Assembly: GCA_023399505.1 (NCBI GenBank)
Contig: JAEWOZ010000095.1
Location: 1 to 11,692 of the forward strand
Source of the DNA: Fusobacteriota bacterium
Lineage (GTDB): Bacteria > Fusobacteriota > Fusobacteriia > Bac17 > JAEWOZ01
Reading direction: 5' to 3'
Length of the DNA: 11,692 bases
The notes under the pieces: generated by a model
What the model was told of the DNA's origin: nothing
Database searches by the model: none
Seen by the model: only the letters and a program-made list of their open reading frames with translations
Part shown: in pieces, positions 6,085 to 11,692 of the stretch
How the letters are laid out: every line of letters starts with the position of its first letter
How positions within the stretch are numbered: the first letter of the stretch is position 1
Program-made: the position numbers and the translations under genes

Positions 6085-7935
6085 ATGTTGAAGAGTATAT
6101 TGATAGTATTATATTTAGTGTTATTTAATTGTTCTAAAATCATAAACATGGATAAATACAATAATAAAAGTTCTAAGGAAGAGCGAAATTTAAAAGAAGA
6201 AAAAGATATAAAAGGACAAAATTTAATAAAAGCTGTAAAAGAGCAGGATAAAAAGAAAGTTATAAAAGCTTTAAAAACAGGTTCTGATGTAAATTATGAA
6301 GACTATAAACAAAAAACACCATTAATGTATGCTTTAGCTGGTTCTAAAGAATCAATTGTAAAAATACTTCTTAATTCTAAAGCTGACATTAGTAAGATAT
6401 ACGTTTTTGATAAATTATTTAAATGGGAAACCCATTTTAAGTTTTTAAAAATGCTAATAAAAAAAGGTTATTTGAATGTAAATACACATGATTATAAGGG
6501 AAACACACTCTTAAAATATTTTTTACACTATTTTGAATGTTGTTCCCATGAGAACGGAAGACTTGATAAAGTTTGCCCATTCCATAAACTTTTGAATTAT
6601 ATTATAGAAAAAAATTTTAATGTAAATTATAAGAATATTAAAGGTAATGTCCCTCTAGTTAGTGCTCTACTTTCATATGATTTATATGCAATAGATTTGT
6701 TGTTACGTAATGGGGCAGATCCGAATGCTTTAAATAATTATGGAAATAGTCCTTTGATGGAGTTTCTAGAAGTCAAACCTACTCATTCTACCCTTGAGGA
6801 TTCAATATTTGTAGCGAAAACTAAATATACGGAAAATATTATAAAGCTCCTCGTAAAATTTGGTGCAGATATTAATATAAAAAACAGCAGTGGTGATACA
6901 CCTTTGATTTTAGCAGCTAAGTCTCATAATTTAGAGGCATTAAAAACTTTATTGAAATTATGCGTTGATAAAGTAAATAAAAATAAATTAGGAGATGATG
7001 CACTAATTACAGCTGTAAAGAAAGTGGATATAGTTTCAGGAAAATTAGTAGAATATAATGAATATTACAAATACATTATATCTATGGATAACAAAAAAGA
7101 AATTATAAAAAGGCTTGTAGTTTCAGGCAAAGATGATGTTGACACAAAGGATAAGGATGGTAATACACCTTTAATTTTAGTAGTTAAAGCCTCTAACTTA
7201 AAATTGGTAAAAACTTTATTAAAACTTAAAGCTAATATATTTGTTAATAATAATTTAGGAGAAAATTCTTTAATTGTAGCTATAAAGAAAATAAATGAGA
7301 TTTCTAAAAATTCCTCGAAAATAGAGAATAGTCAATTTATAGAACAATCTAAGCTAAAGTATAATAAATTTATTCTTAAAGAATCAATTCTCGTACTTAA
7401 AAAATTGTTAGAATTTGCCCCTTTGGACTTAATAGATGTAGATTCCTTAATAAATGAAAGTCCTAATACAATTCAAAATCCTAAATCATTGAAATTGATA
7501 TTAAATATGTTATTTGAGAATAAAAGATTCCTAAAACTTTTATTTTATAAAAATAATCATCTGAGTATAAAAAGAATAATTTGTTTTAAAAATTTTGATA
7601 TTAACGAAGAACTTAAAAATAAAATAATTGAAGAGATAGAAGTAGAAAAATTACTTTTTTACGATACTTTTACTTTTAAAAGTAAAAGTCTTCTAATAGG
7701 AACCTTTTTCAGTGTAGTAAAATCATATAATTTAGAAAAAAGAGACGATGTAAGAGAGATAAATATTAATTTAATTGATTCACTAATTGATTACCACATT
7801 GATAAAACAAATAATAAAAATGATGGATATGAAGAAAAATTTCTTAAAAAATTAGATATTATAAAGAGTAAAATAAATACATTTACAGGAGATTTATATT
7901 TCCAAATAAGGAAATCTAAAAAGAATAAAAAGTAA
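6085..7935 (+). CDS. Ankyrin-repeat lipoprotein, paralogue 2
   Basis: This 616-residue paralogue of the preceding gene is colinear with it from the signal peptide onward. Cys16 in LFNC is the predicted lipidation site. Ankyrin repeats lie at about 43-74, 75-107, 186-218, 219-267, 268-300 and 357-389. The Cys/His insert is conserved position for position (H148, C153, H155, C164, H167, plus C152). It is 107 residues longer than paralogue 1, mostly because a module of about 89 residues is repeated in tandem: TPLILAAKSHNLEALKTLLK (272-291) recurs as TPLILVVKASNLKLVKTLLK (361-380). The C-terminal domain (about 428-616) matches that of paralogue 1 and ends in a Lys-rich tail. The start is ATG 6085, 14 nt after a weak AAAGAGA site. 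It is probably an envelope-anchored binding scaffold, transcribed from its own leader promoter. Confidence 0.87.
   Translation: MLKSILIVLYLVLFNCSKIINMDKYNNKSSKEERNLKEEKDIKGQNLIKAVKEQDKKKVIKALKTGSDVNYEDYKQKTPLMYALAGSKESIVKILLNSKADISKIYVFDKLFKWETHFKFLKMLIKKGYLNVNTHDYKGNTLLKYFLHYFECCSHENGRLDKVCPFHKLLNYIIEKNFNVNYKNIKGNVPLVSALLSYDLYAIDLLLRNGADPNALNNYGNSPLMEFLEVKPTHSTLEDSIFVAKTKYTENIIKLLVKFGADINIKNSSGDTPLILAAKSHNLEALKTLLKLCVDKVNKNKLGDDALITAVKKVDIVSGKLVEYNEYYKYIISMDNKKEIIKRLVVSGKDDVDTKDKDGNTPLILVVKASNLKLVKTLLKLKANIFVNNNLGENSLIVAIKKINEISKNSSKIENSQFIEQSKLKYNKFILKESILVLKKLLEFAPLDLIDVDSLINESPNTIQNPKSLKLILNMLFENKRFLKLLFYKNNHLSIKRIICFKNFDINEELKNKIIEEIEVEKLLFYDTFTFKSKSLLIGTFFSVVKSYNLEKRDDVREININLIDSLIDYHIDKTNNKNDGYEEKFLKKLDIIKSKINTFTGDLYFQIRKSKKNKK
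6896..7430 (+). repeat. Internal tandem duplication inside ankyrin paralogue 2
   Basis: Codons from about 272 and from about 361 encode similar blocks, offset by 89 codons (267 nt). The DNA is still alignable around ACACCTTTGATTTTAG at 6899 and ACACCTTTAATTTTAG at 7166. Each block holds one ankyrin repeat, then a D/NxLIxAxKK segment and a variable helical stretch. Paralogue 1 has a single copy, so the duplication probably arose after the two genes split, or was lost from paralogue 1. The outer limits are approximate. Confidence 0.7.
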
Positions 7936-7948
7936 GTTAATAGTAAAA

Positions 7949-7969
7949 TAAATAATTGAATAAAATTTT
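7949..7969 (+). repeat. Ankyrin-gene leader repeat, partial copy 3
   Basis: 20 of 21 positions match 6002-6022, including the TTGAAT -35 hexamer (7956-7961). No ankyrin gene follows. The sequence passes within a few bases into the decayed TPR tail. This marks the junction of a rearrangement. Confidence 0.7.
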
Positions 7970-7984
7970 TTTCCATATTATCTT
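7956..7984 (+). promoter_or_regulatory. Possible hybrid promoter upstream of lysS
   Basis: TTGAAT (7956-7961), inherited from the leader repeat, is followed after 17 nt by TATCTT (7979-7984), which lies in TPR-derived DNA. The -10 is poor and the TG extension is lost. If active, it would give lysS an untranslated leader of about 130 nt. Otherwise lysS depends on readthrough from the ankyrin genes or on an unrecognised start. Confidence 0.25.
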
Positions 7985-8119
7985 GCTTTATGTTATTATA
8001 AGACAAAAGAGTATAAAAAAGCTTTAAATTGTTTTGAAAATATCAAAAACTTTTATCCATTTATGATAGTGGGCAAAAAAGCTTTTATTAATATATAAAA
8101 AAATAAAAGTGAGGTTTAA
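7973..8119 (+). pseudogene. Decayed 3' fragment of the TPR gene (direct repeat copy 2)
   Basis: In the frame matching the TPR gene this reads as its last 48 codons (for example ALCYYKTKEYKKALNCFENI), with the same terminal TAA at the equivalent position (8117-8119). It has no start codon context of its own and carries a premature TAA at 8096-8098. Alignment to 4113-4260 is ungapped, with about 82% identity over 148 nt. Substitutions are concentrated towards the end, consistent with loss of coding constraint. The segment also contains the GAGG Shine-Dalgarno sequence of lysS (8111-8114), which could explain why its last bases are kept. Confidence 0.88.
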
Positions 8120-8123
8120 TTTA

Positions 8124-9572
8124 ATGAGCAGTACTATAGAGAGTGAAATATTAAGTAAGAAGTTAGAAAAATTAGATAAAATAAGAGAGAAAAATATTTA
8201 TCCTTTTGGTAAAAAGTATGATAAAAAGCATAATATAGGCGACATTGAAAAAGAAGAGCTAGAAGTAAAAACAGCTGGAAGAATTATGTCATATAGAAGA
8301 CAAGGAAAAGCTAGTTTTGGTCATATTGAAGATTTAAGCGGTAAAGTTCAATACTATGTAAAAGAAGAAGAAGTTGGCACTGAAAACTATGATATATATA
8401 AACTTCTAGGAATTGGAGATATAGTAGGAATAGAAGGTACTACTTTTTTTACTCATACAGGCGAACTAACTATAAGAGTAAAGAAATTTGAACTCCTATG
8501 TAAAAATATAAGACCTCTACCTGAAAAATATCATGGTTTACAAGATGTTGAACTAAGATATAGGCAAAGATATGTAGATTTAATAATGAATAAAGAGGTA
8601 AGAGAAACTTTTAAGAAAAGATCTAAAATAATAAGCTATATAAGAAATTACTTAGAATCAAAAGACTTTCTAGAAGTAGAAACACCTATGATGCACCCAA
8701 TCCCTGGTGGAGCATTAGCAAAACCTTTCGTTACGCACCATGAAGCTTTAGATATAGAACTTTATCTGAAAATAGCTCCTGAACTCTATTTGAAGAGATT
8801 AGTAGTAGGTGGTTATGAAAAGATATTTGAAATTGGAAGAAATTTTAGAAATGAAGGAATATCTACGAGGCACAACCCAGAGTTTACATCTATTGAAATC
8901 TACTGGGCATACACAGATTATAAAGATATGATGGAACTAACTGAAGATTTAATCTCCTCATTAGCAAAGGAAATTTGTCAAACAGAAGTAGTTGAATATG
9001 AAGGTATTAAATTAGATTTTTCAAGACCTTGGAAAAGAATTTCTTATTTAGAAGCTATTAAAGAATTTACAGGATATAGTGTTGAAAACATTAGTAAAGA
9101 AGAAGCTATGAAAATAGCTAAGGAGTTAAAGATAGAATTTAACGCTAAAGGATCTTTACAAAGTATAATAACAGCACTTTTTGAAGAGAAAGTAGAAAAA
9201 AACCTTATACAACCTACATTTATATATGGGTTCCCTAAAGAGGCTTCTCCTTTAGCAAAAAGTAATCCAGAAAATCCTGAAATGGCTGATAGGTTTGAAC
9301 TTTTTGTATTTGGAAGAGAGTTAGCTAATTCATATTCAGAGCTCAATGACCCCATGGAACAAAGAGCTAACTTCGTAACTCAATTAGAAAATAGAGAATT
9401 AGGAGACGAAGAATCTCATAGAATGGATGAAGATTTTATACAAGCTTTAGAATATGGAATGCCACCTACAAGTGGTTTAGGTATAGGTATAGATAGATTA
9501 ATTATGATATTAACAAATTCTCCTTCCATAAGAGACGTAATATTTTTTCCTCAAATGAAACCTAAAAAATAG
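8124..9572 (+). CDS. lysS: Lysyl-tRNA synthetase, class II
   Basis: This cytoplasmic enzyme charges tRNA-Lys with lysine using ATP. The product has 482 residues, close to the family norm of about 490-510. An N-terminal OB-fold anticodon-binding domain (about 47-125, from VKTAGRIMSYRRQGKASFGH) is followed by the class II catalytic core. Motif 1 lies around FLEVETPMMHPIPGGALAKP (182-201), motif 2 is FRNEGISTRHNPEFTSIE (241-258) with the ATP-binding Arg, and motif 3 is GLGIGIDRL (451-459). The C-terminus SIRDVIFFPQMKP is typical. The start is ATG 8124, nine bases after GTGAGG. An upstream in-frame GTG at 8109 would add five residues, but it overlaps that Shine-Dalgarno sequence and lies in duplicated TPR DNA. 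No T-box leader is visible. Transcription probably ends at the hairpin at 9585-9607. Confidence 0.98.
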   Translation: MSSTIESEILSKKLEKLDKIREKNIYPFGKKYDKKHNIGDIEKEELEVKTAGRIMSYRRQGKASFGHIEDLSGKVQYYVKEEEVGTENYDIYKLLGIGDIVGIEGTTFFTHTGELTIRVKKFELLCKNIRPLPEKYHGLQDVELRYRQRYVDLIMNKEVRETFKKRSKIISYIRNYLESKDFLEVETPMMHPIPGGALAKPFVTHHEALDIELYLKIAPELYLKRLVVGGYEKIFEIGRNFRNEGISTRHNPEFTSIEIYWAYTDYKDMMELTEDLISSLAKEICQTEVVEYEGIKLDFSRPWKRISYLEAIKEFTGYSVENISKEEAMKIAKELKIEFNAKGSLQSIITALFEEKVEKNLIQPTFIYGFPKEASPLAKSNPENPEMADRFELFVFGRELANSYSELNDPMEQRANFVTQLENRELGDEESHRMDEDFIQALEYGMPPTSGLGIGIDRLIMILTNSPSIRDVIFFPQMKPKK

Positions 9573-9584
9573 TTATAAAAAAAT

Positions 9585-9607
9585 AAGAGCTTAATAGGCT
9601 CTTTTTT
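9585..9607 (+). terminator. Intrinsic terminator after lysS
   Basis: AAGAGC (9585-9590), a 7-nt loop, GCTCTT (9598-9603) and an uninterrupted T run to 9607. It begins 12 nt after the lysS stop. It separates lysS from the third ankyrin gene and is the clearest terminator in the window. Confidence 0.88.
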
Positions 9608-9615
9608 AATTTTAA

Positions 9616-9644
9616 TTTACAAAAATACAATGAAATGTTAGTAT
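9616..9644 (+). promoter_or_regulatory. Probable promoter of third ankyrin lipoprotein gene
   Basis: TTTACA (9616-9621), 17 nt, TGT, TAGTAT (9639-9644): again an extended -10 layout, but without the leader repeat found before the other two ankyrin genes. It would give a leader of about 20 nt with a good Shine-Dalgarno sequence. Confidence 0.45.
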
Positions 9645-9669
9645 TGTTGAAAAATAAATAGGAGAATTA

Positions 9670-11692
9670 ATGAAAAAATTAATATTAATAATTTTATTAG
9701 CAGCCTGCAGTAGAATTATTAAAAACTTAAAAATTAAAAATAAAAATATAAATGAAAAATTAATTAAAGCTATTAATAACGGCAAAAAAGATAAAGCTAT
9801 AAAATTGATAAATGATGGTGCCAATATTAACTTTTATCATCATAATAAAACAGTTTTGGAATGGTTAATATATAATAAAAACTTAGATATTATGAAAGTA
9901 ATTATAGAAAAAGAGATCAGTATAAATGAAGATAACATAAGAAAAATATATGATTTAGCATTGAGATGTCATAACTATAAATTAATTGAAATAATGGAAT
10001 ATCAGTATGATTTAGAAAATGTAATAGAGAGTAAAAAATATTTTTTATTTTTATGTTATAGCTCTAACGAAGAGAAAATTCAAAAATTTGTTAAAGAAAA
10101 TGAAATAACTTCCAAAGAATTCAACAATGCTTTAGTTGCTGCTTCTTTAAAAGGCAAAATAAAAATAGTAGAGCTATTGATAGAAAAATATAAAGTCAAT
10201 TTAGAAACTACTTACGGAAATAATGCTCTAACAATGGCAGTTAAAAATGGTCATATAGAAATAGTAAAATTATTAATAGATAAAGGAGGAAATTTTAACA
10301 TTCTTGATACTTACAATAATACCCTGCTAATGTTAGCATCTAAAGAAAATCATGAAAATATAGTGAAGCTATTAATAGAAAAAGGATGTAAAATTAATTA
10401 TAAAAATTCATCAAGAGAAAATGCACTCTTATTGGCAGTAGAGAAAGGAAATATAGGGATAGTAAAACTGTTAATAGAAAGTGGTGCTATTATTGAAGAA
10501 ACACGCAAAATTGAAACCCCCTCTTTCATAGATTTAATAGATTTCCCTGAGTCTCCTTTAATAAGAGCTGTACGAAAGGGTCATAAAAAGGTAGTTGAGC
10601 TTCTATTAGATAAAGTCTCTAATATAAATTGTAAAAATAATGGTTATACAGCTTTGATGTATACCGCCGTGAAAGAGGGGCAATTCAAAATATTTAAGCT
10701 ATTAGTGCAGAGAAATGCTAATATTCATGAAAAAGATAAAGATGAAAATACATTATTAATACTAGCATCAAGAGAGGGTCATTTAGAAATAGTAAATTTT
10801 CTAATAGAAAAAGGACTTGATATTAATAGTAAAAATAAAGATAATCATACTGCACTTGTTTTAGCAACAAAAGGTGGTCATACAAAAGTGGTAAAGTTAT
10901 TGTTAGATAATGGTGCTAATATTAACGATAAATATGAAAATGATGATGAAGACGCAACGTTATTAATGCTTGCATCATATCATCATTATAAAGAGATAGT
11001 GGAATTATTAATAGAAAAAGGATGCAATATTAATACTAAAAATAAAAAGGGTGAAACATCATTAAGCTTGGCTTTGTCAACATTTGGACTGGGAGAATAT
11101 GACGAAGAAGTTGCAAATTTTTTATTAGAAAGAAATGCTAACTATTATGGTGAAGAAAAATATAATAAAAGGATACTAATGAGAGCTGCAAAATGTGGAT
11201 ATGAAAAAATAATAAAATTATTAATAGATAAAGGCTATAATATTAATATTCAAAAGAAAAGTGGACATACCGCACTAGTCGAGGCTATAGAATTTCGTAG
11301 GGATAAAGTTGCAAAATTATTAATAGAAAATGGAGCGGATATTAATTATAAAAGTGAATACTCAAGCAATTTATTAATGATTGCTTCAGGCTTGGGAAGG
11401 GCAGAGATAGTTAAATTATTACTTGAAAAAGAGATAGATGTTAATGCCAAAAATAGTATTGGAGGCACAGCATTGATAAATGCTTCGTGGGTAGGAGATG
11501 AAGAAATACTTAAGTTGTTACTGGATAGAGGAGCTGATATCAATGCTAAAGACAAGATTGGCAATACAGCATTAATTAAAGCGATATCAAGACCTGAAAA
11601 TGAAAGTGCAATAAAGCTATTAATAGAAAGAGGAGCTAATATTAATACAAAAGATGAAATTGGAAATGAAGATGAAGGTGTAGATACAATTT
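9670..11692 (+). CDS. Large ankyrin-repeat lipoprotein, 3' partial
   Basis: The reading frame runs from ATG 9670 without a stop to the right edge, giving at least 674 residues. AGGAG (9660-9664) five bases upstream fixes the start. The signal peptide is classical: MKK, a hydrophobic core and lipobox LAAC with Cys13 as the lipidation site. A divergent first repeat (about 29-60) and a weak region (80-150) are followed by an almost continuous array at about 153, 186, 218, 250, 293, 326, 359, 392, 429, 462, 500, 533, 566, 599 and 632. The repeats have the consensus T-L-L-A-G-H-I-V-K-L-L-I-E-K-G-A-N-I-N. It lacks the Cys/His insert and the C-terminal domain of the other two ankyrin proteins in the visible part. 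It has its own promoter after the lysS terminator. It is probably an envelope-anchored binding scaffold; ligand and full length are unknown. Confidence 0.92.
   Translation, partial: MKKLILIILLAACSRIIKNLKIKNKNINEKLIKAINNGKKDKAIKLINDGANINFYHHNKTVLEWLIYNKNLDIMKVIIEKEISINEDNIRKIYDLALRCHNYKLIEIMEYQYDLENVIESKKYFLFLCYSSNEEKIQKFVKENEITSKEFNNALVAASLKGKIKIVELLIEKYKVNLETTYGNNALTMAVKNGHIEIVKLLIDKGGNFNILDTYNNTLLMLASKENHENIVKLLIEKGCKINYKNSSRENALLLAVEKGNIGIVKLLIESGAIIEETRKIETPSFIDLIDFPESPLIRAVRKGHKKVVELLLDKVSNINCKNNGYTALMYTAVKEGQFKIFKLLVQRNANIHEKDKDENTLLILASREGHLEIVNFLIEKGLDINSKNKDNHTALVLATKGGHTKVVKLLLDNGANINDKYENDDEDATLLMLASYHHYKEIVELLIEKGCNINTKNKKGETSLSLALSTFGLGEYDEEVANFLLERNANYYGEEKYNKRILMRAAKCGYEKIIKLLIDKGYNINIQKKSGHTALVEAIEFRRDKVAKLLIENGADINYKSEYSSNLLMIASGLGRAEIVKLLLEKEIDVNAKNSIGGTALINASWVGDEEILKLLLDRGADINAKDKIGNTALIKAISRPENESAIKLLIERGANINTKDEIGNEDEGVDTI
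10120..11680 (+). repeat. DNA-level ankyrin repeat array (about 96-111 nt units)
   Basis: The repeat is visible in nucleotides as well as in protein. Variants of TTATTAATAGAAAAAGGA, encoding LLIEKG, recur in most units (for example near 10271, 10370, 11005, 11219 and 11322), usually followed by a copy of AATATTAAT. Units are multiples of three, so unequal recombination would add or remove whole repeats in frame. Confidence 0.75.

Noticed and set aside
7791..8006. Minus-strand open frame of 71 codons (hydrophobic product)
   Set aside because: It is mostly antisense to the end of the second ankyrin gene. Its hydrophobicity comes from reading A-rich Lys/Asn codons backwards, and it has no ribosome-binding site.
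8109..8111. GTG at 8109 as the lysS start
   Set aside because: It overlaps the GAGG ribosome-binding site, which is correctly spaced for ATG 8124, and it lies in duplicated TPR DNA. LysRS proteins need no such extension.
4113..8120. Composite transposon or integron explanation for the duplicated segment
   Set aside because: No transposase, integrase, terminal inverted repeats or short target-site duplication was seen. The repeats are direct and derived from an ordinary gene end.
7936..8123. T-box or lysine riboswitch leader for lysS
   Set aside because: The stretch is explained by the leader repeat and the TPR-tail duplication. No T-box consensus or terminator/antiterminator pair is visible.
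10120..11692. CRISPR array or satellite DNA
   Set aside because: The periodicity is that of in-frame ankyrin repeats with variable sequence throughout; there are no constant repeats separated by unique spacers.

Overview
The window is very AT-rich DNA, with AGA as the dominant arginine codon and many A/T-ending codons. It comes from a low-GC bacterium. Lipoprotein signal peptides, an ArcB/BarA-like hybrid kinase with an Hpt domain, a class II lysyl-tRNA synthetase and lipobox-anchored ankyrin proteins fit a Gram-negative-type anaerobe. Fusobacteriota is my best guess, from the general look of the LysRS and the DUF1292-like protein. A Brachyspira-like spirochaete is the main alternative; Borrelia and Treponema are unlikely because they carry class I LysRS. 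This placement is inference only.

Layout, all genes on the + strand. (1) Position 2-2851 is the 3' part of a large hybrid histidine kinase (PAS, PAS, PAS, HisKA, HATPase, degenerate receiver, canonical receiver, Hpt), cut by the left edge. (2) At 2973-4259 a small acidic DUF1292-like protein and a TPR lipoprotein-like protein lie 21 nt apart, behind a sigma-70-type promoter whose -10 overlaps a perfect 16-nt palindrome. (3) At 4417-7935 are two tandem paralogous ankyrin lipoproteins. Each sits behind an almost identical leader and promoter (TTGAAT-N17-TAAAAT with a TG extension). They share a Cys/His-containing insert and a C-terminal domain I do not recognise. (4) At 7949-8120 is a scar: a third partial copy of the ankyrin leader fused to a decayed, roughly 82%-identical, ungapped copy of the last 48 codons of the TPR gene. 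(5) At 8124-9572 is lysS, whose Shine-Dalgarno sequence lies inside the duplicated TPR tail, followed by an intrinsic terminator. (6) From 9670 to the right edge is a third, larger ankyrin lipoprotein with at least 15 repeats. It is open at the edge.

The most informative observation is the scar. It suggests that a TPR gene and lysS were once adjacent and that ankyrin-lipoprotein cassettes now separate them, leaving a duplicated TPR tail in front of lysS. The three ankyrin lipoproteins look like a locally expanding accessory family of probable envelope-anchored scaffolds. Their partners cannot be read from the sequence. No RNA genes, CRISPR arrays or transposases were found.
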